64,000 bases of DNA from positions 136,216,749-136,280,748 of the forward strand of contig CM077011.1 of NCBI GenBank assembly GCA_039090855.1, written 5' to 3'. This document shows, piece by piece, positions 1-11,542 of the stretch; the first letter of the stretch is position 1; every line of letters begins with the position of its first letter. The notes below the pieces were generated by a model. That model worked only from the letters and a program-made list of their open reading frames with translations, made no database searches and was not told the origin of the DNA. A program made the position numbers and the translations under genes. This stretch comes from Macrothele yani. Lineage: Eukaryota > Arthropoda > Arachnida > Araneae > Macrothelidae.

Positions 1-384
1 AAATTTTAGAGGTCAGCTTCTGTTAACCAATTATGGTGTATGTAAAAATTTTAGCCAGTTTCATGAAGAATAGAAAAAGTTAGCTTTCACCATTTTTATC
101 CCCAGTCTGGCAGACAAACAAAGGCATGAAAGGGGCAGGAAGTGCTTTGGTCACTCCATCGTAACCCCTCCACAGGCTCCACTCTCACTCCAACACTACG
201 CACCCTTTTCATTTCCTAGTAGCCACCGTAGGGGTTTCCTCCCCACGTGGCTGCAATGAATTCCTTTTCTAGTGCTCAATGACAGAGAACTCTGCCAAAT
301 ACGTTAGTTTCACTCCCCTTCCCCTTTAACCTACAGTTCGGTCCTTGGGAGTGAACTAAACGAAATGTTAAATACAGAGAAAGA
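1..384. repeat. Diverged dispersed repeat, no gene seen
   Basis: The first 80 bases resemble 49315-49400: both have a stretch like AGCTTCTGT followed by CCAATTAT, TGTAAAAATTT and CAGCCA. This suggests two old copies of one dispersed repeat. I see no coding potential in the rest of this stretch. Confidence 0.4.
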
Positions 385-570
385 TCAAACACAGAGGAAA
401 AAGTATTTTATTTTAGAAACTCCCCAAATTCCCTGACTTACGAAATAAAATTTCAAAATTCCCTGATTTTTTTTACGAAAATTCATGTTTTCCCTGACTT
501 TTTGAGCCAATATTTTCCCCCCTGACAATTCCCTGGATTTCCCAATTCTCCAGGTAGCGTGGGAACCCTG
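385..570. mobile_element. Solo right end of the CAGGGTTCCCAC TIR transposon family
   Basis: The segment is built from repeats of TTCCCTGA and TTTTCC and ends in GTGGGAACCCTG at about 559-570. That is the same terminus as the complete copies at 30637-36004, 51920-52677 and 56274-57101. No matching left end lies to its left in the window, so it is a truncated copy or its partner is outside. Confidence 0.7.
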
Positions 571-1606
571 GTACATTATTTTTGTATTCTTCTGATAGTA
601 TGATATTTATTGTTTGCTTTAGCTTTTTACTTTTCATGTATGCCTTTTTTTTTTTTTTTTTTATGACTTTGATGCAGCTAGAAGACAAAAGGCATGAAGC
701 ACAAGACATTACAAGAAGTTGCACCCTCCAGCAAGAACACATTCTTAACCTTAAATTTCTGTCAACAGAAGCCCATCACAATTTGCAAAAACATCATTCC
801 ATTTATTTTACCCCTTGGCGGATGATTTATTCCATAGTGATGCCATAGCCAAGGTACCAGCTGTCCAAAAACTCCCCTGGGTTGAACGCAAGTTCTGCGC
901 TATTTGATCAGAAATTATTGGAACTACACAGAAATCTCCTATACAACTTTTTAGCACAAACAATTATTTTACACATACTCATTCATATCATTACGTAAGA
1001 AACAAAACAAAAAGTATTTCAAGCACTATTTACAGAGACAAAAATTTTTAAGTACTTTGAGAGGACTTGAAAATGAACCTTTTTTTTTCCAAGGACTTTT
1101 CAAGGAGCATAGAAACAGCTAATTACTCTTATCATAATCATCATACATGAGACCGACCAAGTAACAAAAAAGCTGAACTTTTTAACCCGAAAGAAAAATA
1201 ATAAAAAAATCAGAACGCACGACCAGTAAGCGTGAATATAACGCAGCACGAGATGGAATCGTTTACTGTAATTTATTACATAAATATTAAACTGGAGCAC
1301 ACGCTGTATCACAATATAAAATTATTGAATTCAAACCAAAATAATATAGTTTTAAAAGACACTGCTTTAAATACAGTATTTGTGTTGTGTTGTTGTTTAA
1401 CCTGCTAGGACATCAGCTCAAGTTTTTCCTTGTATTGTTTTCTTCTTAACAAGTTTCATGGCCACACTTGCCTTTTGACCCTGTAGCTGCACAGCATTCA
1501 TTGCTTAATTTTATTTTCTGTTGTTATAATTCCCTTCCCATTTCTTCGTTGTCGCTTTCCTTTTCTTTTTTTCTTTTTTTATTCCCTCAGATGACAATTT
1601 TATTTA
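571..1606. other. Non-coding stretch
   Basis: This is AT-rich sequence with a poly-T run near 645-662. The short open frames here show no recognisable motif and no convincing splice context. I see nothing else in it. Confidence 0.5.
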
Positions 1607-2999
1607 CAGGGTTCATACTCTTTTTTGAAAATGGAAATTAAAGAGTTCTTAAGGACCTTCAGGCTATTTTTGAGGACCTTTAAATATTTTTTAAGGACTT
1701 CATAATTGCTGCATGCAAATATACACAATATACAAAATGTCAGTTAACTATTACAACACAAGTCATTTTAACACAATAAATCAATTTTGTTGAAACTAAT
1801 GAATATTCCATTGCACAAATATATGAATTAAAATTAGTTCTACTAAAATAAACCGAAATACTCCAACAGAAAAACCAACTAACTTAAAAGTTCTTTATAT
1901 ACATTACTTACTGCTAATATTGGATCCATTATTTGTCCTGAAGCATATCTTTGCATCTACAGAACTAACACTCTGCTTCTTCGTATTGTGGTGTGAAGCA
2001 TAAAATGTATTTACTTTGGAATTTCAATTTTCAACGAATTTTCACCCATTAATTGTTATTATAGGCCCATCCTTGTGGTTTCGGAAACTTTTTAAATTTG
2101 CATTTGTTTTTTCTTCAAAGTTTACCCGAATTTATATTTTTTTATTAATTTACAAATTCATTTTAACAAAAAAAAATTACAAATACAGCTTAGAATTCCA
2201 TATGGCTGTGATTGTCAGTCTTTAAAATTTTTGGTATCTTTACCTTTCCATTCAATAACTTAATTCCTTCCATTAGAATTACTTTTACAAATATGTATGG
2301 ACATAGACTAAGAAACTAAATGTATTAATTCTGTGGGTGGCATCACTACAAGTGCTGCAGCTGGGAAAATAACACTTTTATAAAAATGCAGCACAGCTTG
2401 TTAGACCTGTTTTAGGTTAATGAAGCAAGTAAACACACTATCTAAATCAAGTTGAAACACACAATTTCATTGTAACTTAAATCATATCATCGGAATTGAA
2501 AGCCCTAAGTTCAATAAAAATGCTTGCATAAATTTCAAAACTACATTGGCAGAATTCAAAGAATCAAAACTGAACAGTGAAGCATCACTTTCTTTTAAGA
2601 ATTAATTTTTTTTTTAAGTTACTACACAGCTTCCGAATTCCCATACCTGGAGAAAAAATTGGTTTTCGTAGATTTGGATGAATAACACATTTTTGCTTGT
2701 GTAACTGTTGCATTTTTTTTTTAATTCTACAGCTGTAGCACTTGTAGTAACTTCTTCCATACACTTAATGCAGGTTGTTTTTCAACATTTGGCAATAGTG
2801 TATAGGTGTAAAAGCTAAAACAAACTGCAGTAATAAGACACCTATGAAATTTCCTTCAGAATTTTTACTTCTATTATACATCTTTTTTGGCTCTTTAACG
2901 AATTTTCGGGTGTAATAAGCACGTCTTTTGAATCCGTTCTGACGCAAATTAAATTTATCAAAGCTATTCAAAGTCAATGGAACCGGTATGGAAAACAAT

Positions 3000-4600
3000 A
3001 GTATCTGATGGATGAAAGAAGTTTTTCAATCGGGTTTTTAATCCCTCAGATATTGCTGTAAATGGAATCATGAGCTTACAAATTCTTAGAAACAGAGATA
3101 TCGACAAAAATAAGATGTGACTTTACTTCCCCTGGTGGGAAAACCATGCATTACTTTAGGAAGAAAGTATTCTCAAAATGTTTCTCCATATGAGCGGTAT
3201 CGGTCCTAGAAAAAAAAAATTAGTCAAGTTTTCAGGAGCCCAGATTTTACTAAAAATACATTAGAAGCAGAAATTAACACTTATGCCCCGTGGTGGCCAA
3301 ACAATTCTTTACCAAACATTAGAAATTATGTGAAAACATTTTTCCATCAGGTCTTGTATGCGATAGAGGAAGAATGTTTCAAATCGGAGTTTTAGAGGCA
3401 GAAATAATGCAGAAAACGCAATTTACCTTTGCGCCCCTAGTGGACAGTCTATGAATTACATAAAAATTTTGAATTTATAGGAAAAACATTTTGCATTGTA
3501 AACACTGTTTAACAAAGAAGGAATTTTTCAAATTGGACTCTCAGAAGTAGAGATATTGACAAAAATAAGATATACATCTACGCCTCCTGGAGTAGAAACT
3601 ACGCATTATTTCAAGAAAAAAATGTTCCTAAAATGTTTGTCGACATGAGTAGTATCGGTCAACAAACGACTTTTTTGCAATCGAGAATTTAGAAGCTCAT
3701 ACTTTGCTGCAAATGCATCAGAAGCGGAAATTAAGATTTACGGCCCCTGGTGGCCAAACAATATTTTTACAAAAATTAGAATTTATGTGCAAACGATTTC
3801 CCATCAGGAGCTCTATCCCGGTACAGAAAGAATTTTTCAAATTGGATATTTAGAAGCAGAGATATAGGGGGAAATGCAATTTACCGCTACGCCCCTAGCG
3901 GAAAGTCTATGAATTACTTGAAAATTTTGAAATTATATGAAAAACATGTCACACTGAAAACACTATCCAACAAAGAAGGAATTTTTCAAATCGGACTCCT
4001 AGAAGTAGAGATATTCACAAAAATAAGATATACATCTACGCCCCTGGCGGAGAAACTGTGGATTATTTTAAGAAGAAAATGTTCTGAAAAGGTTTATCGA
4101 TGTGAGTGGCATCAGTCCACGAAAGAATTTTTTCAGACGATATTTTAGAAGCTCAGATTTTATGGCAAATATATCAGAAGCAAAAATTAACGCTTACGCC
4201 CCCTGGTGGCCAAAGTACTATTTACCAAAAATAAATTATATACAAAAGATTTTCTATCAGGAGGTGTATCCCCTGAAGAAAAAAAAATTCTAATCGGAGT
4301 TTCAGAAGAAGAATTATCGGGGGAAATGTAACTATATCTAAAATACTCTTCGACATAAATGGAATCGAAAGATAAAATACTTTTTTCAATCGGATGTTTA
4401 GAAGTAAATATGTGGAATAAAACGTATTTTTGAATTCGACATCATCTGCATTTACGCTCTCTAGCGGTGAAATTGCACATCGTAAAAAACAACAACGAAA
4501 TAAAGGATCATCATTTGCATGTTTCAAGCTTCCCAATGCAAAAAGAATTTTTCAAATCGGACTAATAGTTGCAGAGATTTCGTGGGGACGGACTGACAGA
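3000..4600 (+). repeat. Satellite-like array, trimeric higher-order repeat (copy 1, plus orientation)
   Basis: Monomers of about 150-160 bp share CAAATCGGA, then TAGAAGYAGAGATAT, then a CGCCCCTRGYGG core. Cores lie near 3125, 3285, 3440, 3582, 3741, 3891, 4038, 4197 and 4455. Three monomer types alternate in fixed order: A with GGAGAAACT, B with GGCCAAACA, C with GGAAAGTCTATG after the core. The same type therefore recurs every 455-457 bp (for example 3125, 3582, 4038). Short open frames here are by-products of the repeat. The sequence flanking this array (2880-3110) recurs inverted at 63290-63545. Confidence 0.8.
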
Positions 4601-4799
4601 CAAACCGATAACATAAGTACGATATTTTTTTACAAAAGACGTGCTAAAAACAGTACTGCAATTTAACAATGACTGCAAGGAAATTATATTATGTACATAT
4701 TCACTTTTTTGAGGTCAAACAAAGGACGTAGGCCTACAATGAAATAAATTTTTCAGCTCCTTTTTTGCAACTACTGACATGGTAATTTCTGCCAATTCT

Positions 4800-4896
4800 T
4801 CATTTTTTTTCTTTATTAATTTTTTTAAAACTATTTGATTGAAGGAAGCAGTTCATATCTCTCATCAATTCCCCTTGGGCGGCAAGGTCATCTGCA
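4800..4896 (-). pseudogene. C-terminal tail of a hAT-type transposase (fragment)
   Basis: On the minus strand a frame reads ADDLAAQGELMRDM, then FLQSNSFKKINKEK, and ends at a stop. It matches in pattern the charged, coiled-coil-like tails of the two other hAT-type relics here: SADDLATKAED...AKSNSF near 12020 and GEKIKFLAKNESL at 56108. The conserved element is the ADD/SADD...SNSF pairing. The region to its right (to about 5340) is too decayed to read. This shows that the enclosing TIR element once encoded a hAT transposase of the same lineage. It is a degraded non-functional remnant. Confidence 0.6.
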
Positions 4897-5385
4897 CGTT
4901 TCCTCTAATTTGGCAATATTTTTTTCTACTTTCGGTTTTTTTGTACTAAGCATTTGCAATTCCTCCTAAATCAATTTACGTTTCCTCCCAGATGTTGCTT
5001 AGCACTTTTTTTTTTTTTTTCGTCATCTAATAATTGAACATATTTCTGTCTAGCTGAAAAGACAGAAGCTCTAAGCTCTCAGTACCACATTCTCTAATAA
5101 ATAACAGAAGATAACGATCTGAACTGCACTGACCCCGCACAAAGAAATCAAGAAGCCAGCAATAAATCTAATCTAAACCAAAGGGATTTGAAGGTAGCTG
5201 GTTGGCAAACTGCCAAAAGCAATACAGAACATGGGTAAACTTTTGCGACATGCGATCTAGTGACATAAAACCATCATCAGTCATCAGTATGCTAATGAAA
5301 CCAGCTGGCCTACGTAACGTGCGCTTTTCTTTGGTTAAAAAAAAAGTACGACCTTTTTAACGACCCAATACAATATAATTACGGT

Positions 5386-5555
5386 GTTTTCAAGGACTTT
5401 TTAAGAGCCCTTAAAAACAGAACAGAAATTAAGGAGTTCTTAAGGGCCCTTAAAAAGGTAAATGGAAATTAAGGAGTTCTTAAGGACTTTTTAAGGGCCC
5501 TTAAAAAGGCAAATGGAAATGAAGGAGTTCTTAAGGACTTTTAAAGACCATACAA
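5386..5555. repeat. Short tandem repeat, about 51-bp unit, ~3 copies
   Basis: The unit holds AAGGAGTTCTTAAGG, then CTTTTTAAGGGCCCTT, then AAAAAGGCAAATGGAAA. It is repeated about three times, the first copy shortened. It lies just inside the right end of the 1607-5561 element, where hAT-like elements often carry sub-terminal transposase-binding repeats. Confidence 0.75.
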
Positions 5556-5639
5556 ACCCTGATCTATCATGCTGAAAGCTCTTTCACACTGAGGACCATG
5601 AATGCATGATATCAAAGCTTTCACTATTTTAGATAACTT

Positions 5640-6400
5640 TGAACACTATGCATCAATTCGTACCAAATTCACCTCCCTTATCATGCTGAAATCCAAACTT
5701 ATGAGGGAAAGTTACATTTAACAACACAAGAGAGTGAGAACATCACGGGGCATGGGGGGCATTGCGCTTACCGAAGAAATCCGAGCTTTGACTTCCGTTT
5801 TCAGAAAATTTTCACCTATTTTTAAACCGAGATAAAAAAATTTATGGAATAAAAGGATATTTAGTAACAATACTGAGCAGAAGGTACATTGTGAGAGAAA
5901 AACAATAAGATTACGAGGGAAATCTTCACCTCCATCTAACTTCCGTTTTTGAAAGTTTTGATAGAAACTTTCCGTCCTCCAATGGAAAACGGAACCCCCC
6001 TCCAACCCCCGAAATTCCTGTTCAATTGTGCATCGATCTCGTGAGTGTCCCAAATGATAACGGAAATAGCGGAATTCCCAAAATTCACGGAAGAATCGCC
6101 ACCTTTACTTCCGTTTTCGGAAATCGTTGCCCACAGTTTCATGCTGAAACACAAACACTTATGCAATAAAATCATACTTAACAATACTAGACAAAGGCAA
6201 CATCGTGAGAAAATAGAAATTACGATTACAGGAAAAACCTTCACTCCGTTTAACTTTCGTTTTCTAAAGTTTCAGCCAAAAATTAATGTCCAAAATTTTT
6301 TTCTTTAAGTTTTGCATCGATCCAGTATGACCCAGATGACGGCAGAAAAAGCGGAATTCCGCGAATTTGCAGAAGAATCTCACGTATGATTAATACACGA
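5640..6400. repeat. Tandem repeat, about 310-bp unit, ~2.5 copies
   Basis: Blocks containing ACTTCCGTTTT, CATGCTGAAA, AACAATACT and GATTACRRG recur with a spacing near 310 bp (around 5790, 5940/6105 and 6250). A related short piece lies at 34390-34450. The two minus-strand open frames over it (5718-6053 and 5936-6244) resemble each other only because of the repetition and show no protein family. Confidence 0.55.
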
Positions 6401-6549
6401 GACCGACAAAGAAAAAAAAAAAGCTGCACCATTTTCACCAGATGATTGAAAAATTGGAATGTATAGAGAAAGTGTGGATATGATGCTGCATGAGCAAAAC
6501 AGTTATTAACCATAATTTATTTATACCCCCACCCCTTTTAAAAGTTTAA

Positions 6550-6740
6550 CAACCACTGTAAGAAACTCAATGGATTATGAGCAGTTGCCCATCCCTAAGT
6601 TAGGGTCATTGGGTTCCAGGGAAGGGAGAGAGCCAGTGCCCAAATACAACCATAACTTCCATGCCTTACTGGGATTCGAACCTGAACCTATCTCAGACAA
6701 ATGGTCAGAAGCCAGAGCTTAGACCACTATGGCACCAGGG
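6550..6740 (-). mobile_element. tRNA-derived SINE
   Basis: On the minus strand, 6740 downward begins with a tRNA-like head. It has an A-box-like segment (AGTGGTCTAAGCTCTGG) and a B box (GGTTCGAATCC) about 35 bp later. The body holds TTCCCTGGAAC, GACCCTAA and TTAGGGATGGGC and ends in CAGTGGTTGTTAAAC. The same body is found on the plus strand at 15600-15810. This is a typical Pol III SINE design with an internal promoter. Confidence 0.75.
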
Positions 6741-7100
6741 CAGCGAGATGTGAGTCAATTCCCATTCCACGGTTACGTAATTTTAAGTTTTCTGAATATG
6801 GCTATGTGGGAAACAGCAAAACTGTATGACACTTACATGCTGACAATTATACATATGTGCTTCTCATGTATTTGCAAAGAAGTTATTTTTGAGAGATTCA
6901 TTTCTATTAACCAATGCAATAATTATTCCTCTGTTTTTTATATATAGAAAAAGAAAGAGAAAATTACTTTTTTAATCCACACAGCATTTTGCTACAATTT
7001 TTGCTAATAAAATAGCCAAATTGGTACATGAGAAAAATACCAGCTTAAACACTGGATGTAAGAATGCATATAATGCAAGATTAAGTAAATCTCATCTTAC

Positions 7101-7219
7101 CCCGATCATAAACTGCTGGGAAGCTATTTAAAAGTCTCAGAAATCCATTTGATGAAAATAATTTTTTTGACGTGTTCATATTTTTTTCTAGCTCATCAAT
7201 CAATTCTTCTGGTTTTCCA
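7101..7219 (-). CDS. Internal exon (c) of a split host gene, helical-repeat protein
   Basis: On the minus strand a 119-nt segment lies between an acceptor (TTTTTCCAG, ending at 7220) and a strong donor (GTAAGATGAG, starting at 7100). It encodes GKPEELIDELEKN, NTSKKLFSSNGF and LRLLNSFPAVYDR, fully open. Its first base T completes a codon with the AG left over from exon 43137-42948, so AYLV is followed by S and then GKPEELIDELEKN. That is the kind of sequence seen in PPR/TPR-like alpha-helical repeats. It ends with one spare base, so another exon should follow beyond the left edge or unseen before it. I cannot name the gene firmly; an LRPPRC-like PPR protein (mitochondrial RNA metabolism) is one possibility. 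The intron upstream is about 35.7 kb. Confidence 0.65.
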
Positions 7220-8908
7220 CTGGAAAAATAGAAACAACAATTAGGCATTTTCAAAAATAAAACTAAAATGCATAACCACAAAAGGAAAAGCACTGAACAA
7301 ACATGACAGAGGATAAGTAGAGCTTTATGTTTACATTTTGTGCCTCACCAACCTAATAACAGTCAGGTAGAGAGGTGTGAAAACATAATGAACAAATGGT
7401 AATGTGCACTGTCATAACTACATACACATTACAATTCACTAAAATTCAAAAGTAACAGTAAATCAGCACTATACATGCACTAAAGCAAAGTTTTTGAGTG
7501 TGTCAAAATGACACAAAGAGAACTGTACATATACAATACAAAATGAACTGTATGTTTCTTGATACTTTTATATGAAAACAGAAGTTACCAGAAACTTGAA
7601 TATTTGTATAAAAGAAAATACCCAAAACATATTTTTGATTCCATGTAATTTGCAGAAACTGAATGAATAACGTAATCAGAAATGTGGAGAAGCATTTAAG
7701 ACTCAATAGATCTAAAAATTATAATGGTGAAGCACAACATATGCAATGGCATGCACACCACATGTGGGGGAATGAAAGTAACAATCTCTCTAACAGAATG
7801 TAAGGAATAGGTATCACACATGTATATCACAGCACAGCAAACTGCTTCTCTATTCTGAAAAAAAAAAAAAAAAAGCAGAGGAAGGAAATGAATCATGTAG
7901 CACATATCTGAGTTCCATTATGCAGGGTTTGCACTGATTTTTGGAAGTCAATGTAAGGATCTTTAAGGTGTTTTCCAACAGTCGACGATAATGTTAGAAG
8001 AATATAACATGTCGTTTAATTTCTCTGAAAATGCATTATTTTCTACTTCTTAGTCATGCTCATTTATTGCTATACCAACAGATAAAAGGAGAAACTTTTT
8101 TTTTTTTACATAAAAATTTAATAGAGTTCATAATCGGAACTTCAGCTCTCCATTTCTGTCTTTCGTTCCCTATAAAGTCATTTTTTTTGCAAAGTGAGCA
8201 TGCAGTAGCATTTTCAAACATTAATTTCACTTTAAATAAAAGAAAAAAATGTTTGTTCTGCCCTTTGACAAGCAAAAAGTGACTAAAGATTGGGGAAATG
8301 CATGTTTTAAGCAAAATTAAGTATTAAAAATCGGTTTAATGTTGTTTGCCCTGCTGTAAAAACAATTTTACTTGCTATGGAAATAGCTCAGATTACAAGA
8401 CATAGAGATTAAGTACCGATTCTGAAATTTAATTTTGCTTTGGAGAGGTAAATGGGACAAAAATGCTTGTTCTACTGACTGGTTTTGAAGAATAGACTGT
8501 TTAGAAATAGGAACTTATATTTCATTAGAAACAATTCTTAAAAAATATGAAGTTGCTCTTTTTCACTATTACCAAAGATATTAAAAATGAGGAACACAAT
8601 CAGAAAGATATTAAAAATATATATATAAGAATATAATAAAATGCAGCTTGTTCAGAAAAATTTGTTTCAAAATGCATGGAGCATTTTTATCCCAGCTAGA
8701 ACAATAGTTTTCAGTGGTACCAAACATCATCTTCTAGCGGACGGCATGAAGTCCAAAAACACCTCAAAAATTGCCACAACATTAAAAACATCCCATAAAG
8801 AATTCCAAAAATGTTTAATACATGTTATAATCTTGAAAACATGAAAATAAACTTTACACACATGTTGAATAACATTGTTGATCTGAGATTTTTGATTTCC
8901 ATAATATA
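7220..8908. other. Intron sequence, with one solo CAGGG terminus
   Basis: This is the downstream part of the giant intron. A poly-A/T run lies near 7858-7876 and a solo terminus CAGGGTTTGCACTG near 7923 resembles the CAGGG TIR families, without a recognisable partner. The rest is AT-rich with no gene. Confidence 0.5.
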
Positions 8909-10589
8909 CAGCAATGGCCAAAATTGTGGAAACCTTTTAGAAATACTGTATTTTTAAGGTTTGATCGCTCATAACACCACTTTTTTTTTTTGGAGTTATA
9001 CCATAAAATTATATATCAATGGAAAGATAATTTCATCAAGAATGTAATGCAATAACTTTTATGAAGGATTTTGTATTAGAATAGCACTTATAAAGAAGAA
9101 AAGTGAAACACAGGAAAAATGAGATATAGAAAAATTCCCACCATGTCAGTTAATACTTAGTTGGGTAACCTTTAGCAATAATTATGGCCTTACAACGCCT
9201 TCCCATGGAGTGAACTAAGTTTTTAGTTCTGCAGCTGTTATAATGTGAAACCAATATTGAATTATTGCTTCTATTAATTGGGTTTTATTGCTGGGTTGCT
9301 TCTAACAAGTTTCTTTAGTCGACTCCATAGATTTTCAATAGGGTTAAGGTCTGGGCTATTTCCAGGCCATTCCAGCAGTGGAATATAATTATCTTCAAAC
9401 CACTTTTTGCATACAGCAGCAACATGACATAGAGCTGAATCCTGTTGAAATATAAACGTTTCATCATTTTTGAAAAGATCACATGCGGAATGCTTCAGTT
9501 TGGGCTCAAGTATTTCATTAATGTATTTTTGGCCATTTATATTACCATTAATCACGCAAATTCTGCCCATAACCTTTTGATGTCCAGACCATAATACTAA
9601 CCGGGTGTTTCACGGTACATATAATGCAATCAGGATGCAAATCTTCCAAGATTTTTCTCCTTACATATTTTATGCCATCACTACCAAACGGATATTTTTG
9701 TCTCATCGCTCCAAATAACACTGTCCCATCGTTCTGCTGTCGAGTTAACATGGGTTTTAACCGAGTTTCATCTTTTCAACCATTGTTCAAAAGATAAAAA
9801 TGGCTGTTTTCATGGAATTCTAGCTTTTAGACCAAATTATTGCAGTCTGCGCCGAACAGTCCTTGCACTCAACTTCACATTGCATTGCGCCATTTCATTT
9901 TGTATACACCCAGATGATTTCCTTTTGTCACCTAGGCACAATCTCTTAATTCTTCTACCAAGACTTGCGGTTGTGCAACTTTTCCTGCCTTTACCAGTCT
10001 GGTTTCGTAGTGACCGAGTCTCCTTATACCTCTTCAAAAATTTAAGTTTCCACCAATTTTTCTTCTAATTTCTTCATAACTGAAGCCTTGTATTTTCTGG
10101 GTGACCAGTCAACTCTTTGTGCCATTTCTTTAATTGTATTACGTTTTACAAGCTCACTAAATGAAAGAACACAAAAAAAGCCAACCAATTTGATAGCAAT
10201 CACATAACACACTGACAAATGTCCTCCTTCTCAGCTCCAATACATGACATCAATAGCTGAATCTTACTGTGACCTGATTGGCTCATTGCCAAAACAAGAT
10301 GCCATCTGATTGGGTCTCTAAACACTCACGCTCATTGGCTACATTTAAATGAAGGAAAGCTACTTCATATCAACCTAAGCAAGTTGTGCTTCCTTTTTCT
10401 AGTTATTTGGCTATAACTTTTCATAGAATACAGATAATTGAACAAACTCTTTTGCATTACATTCTTGATGAAATTATCTTTCCATTGATATATAATTTTA
10501 TGGTATTACTAAAAAATAAAAAGTGGTGTTATGAGCCATCAAACCTCAAAAATACACTTTTTTTAAAAGCACAATTTTGGCCACTACTG
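8909..10589 (-). mobile_element. Tc1-like transposon with long terminal inverted repeats
   Basis: The left end reads CAGCAATGGCCAAAATTGTG after TA. The right end is the inverse of CAGTAGTGGCCAAAATTGTG before TA. The inverted repeats extend about 190 bp inward, including ATTATATATCAATGGAAAGA on the left and its inverse near 10480. TA duplication, size (1.68 kb) and the transposase place it in Tc1/mariner. The transposase is broken, so it is inactive. Confidence 0.85.
9274..10125 (-). pseudogene. Tc1-like transposase, frameshifted
   Basis: Reading starts at 10125 (MAQRVDWSPRKYKASV) with a helix-turn-helix N-terminus. It shifts frame near 10045 and continues with LGRRIKRLCLGDKR and ARTVRRRLQ. 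Past 9840 it is recoverable only in pieces. The 9751-9548 piece carries HPVSIMVW. The 9570-9274 piece carries the DDE catalytic part: FQQDSALCHVAAVC with the second Asp, then WPGNSPDLNPIENLW with the final Glu. A normal Tc1 transposase is about 340 residues; this one needs several frame changes. In the family the enzyme cuts at the TIRs and reinserts at TA. It lies centrally between the TIRs, as expected. Confidence 0.85.
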
Positions 10590-11542
10590 TATTTGGTTTC
10601 CTGTACTCTGTAGTGGACCAATGATTTCACAGTGACTACAGACAATCCATAGCACTTGGAGGGCCCGAGTCTTCTCCAAAGCAGTGCCAAGACATGTGAC
10701 AAAGTTCATCCAATCATGCAAGTTACTTGCCCTATCAGGAGAGGACCAAGTGCATGTCATCTAGGAAAGGTGAACTGAATCTAGTTGCCACTGTAGATGA
10801 AGGGAAATATTGCAAATGTCCAAAAAAAAAAAAAAGGGGGAAAAATTCATCTCCCACCCGCTAAGTGAGCAACAGGAGACTTTTCCAGGGATCAGAGAGT
10901 TAGAAGCAGGAAAATGCCAATTTAAGGAATTCTAAAATTCCAGGAGGTGCATGAAACCAGCAATAAGGTACTTTTCTGAGATCAGATTTCAGTTTCCATC
11001 AACTGCATTTGATAAAGATCACATCCTGCCTGCATAGCTACGTTTTTCTTTGTAAGGCATATGGTGACTCTTCCTTAGCAACATCCCTCACCTAGTTAAA
11101 ATTCCACATCATGAAATAACACTTAATCCCTCTTTGTTAAAATCCAATAAAATGCTTGGCAACTGTTCCCACACTCAAATTTACAATTCTCAATCTTCTG
11201 AGTCTATATTACTTACTGAAAATTAAACGAATGCTCACTCACTTACTCACTCTCACTCTCTCTCACACACACACACTCACTCACACACACACAGTTCCAT
11301 GGGAGGTGGAAACCGAGGACTATGTGTATAAACCATGAAATCGAGGGCCATGTGTAGGAGCTGACATTTTGGAATTATTTCCGAGATTATACAACAAGAC
11401 ACGTCCCGGATGACATTTCTACTCCGAAATTTTTTTAATTTTAATTATTTCACAACATGTGTTTTTGCAAGGTAACCCACGATCTATGATACACATTTCA
11501 TATACATACCAGCAAACGAGGACATCGTTTACCTACATGTAC
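10590..11542. other. Intron sequence with a CT/CA microsatellite
   Basis: No gene is seen. A low-complexity tract of CTCACT and ACACAC lies at about 11233-11295. A poly-A run lies near 10818-10834. Confidence 0.6.

Larger units (their letters stand above)
1607..5561. mobile_element. hAT-like TIR element remnant (CAGGGTTCATACTC family)
   Basis: The left end begins CAGGGTTCATACTC. The right end is the inverse of CAGGGTTTGTATGG. Both ends carry sub-terminal AAGGACTTTT/TTCTTAAGGAC motifs. The flanking five bases are ATTTA on the left and ATCTA on the right, a possible 5-bp duplication with one change. Inside lie a tail fragment of a hAT-type transposase (4800-4896, minus) and a satellite-like array (about 3000-4600). 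Most of the transposase is missing, so the element is defective. Assignment to hAT rests on the CAGGG terminus and the transposase tail. Confidence 0.65.

Noticed and set aside
5718..6244. Two overlapping minus-strand frames similar to each other
   Set aside because: The similarity comes from the ~310-bp tandem repeat; no family motif is seen.
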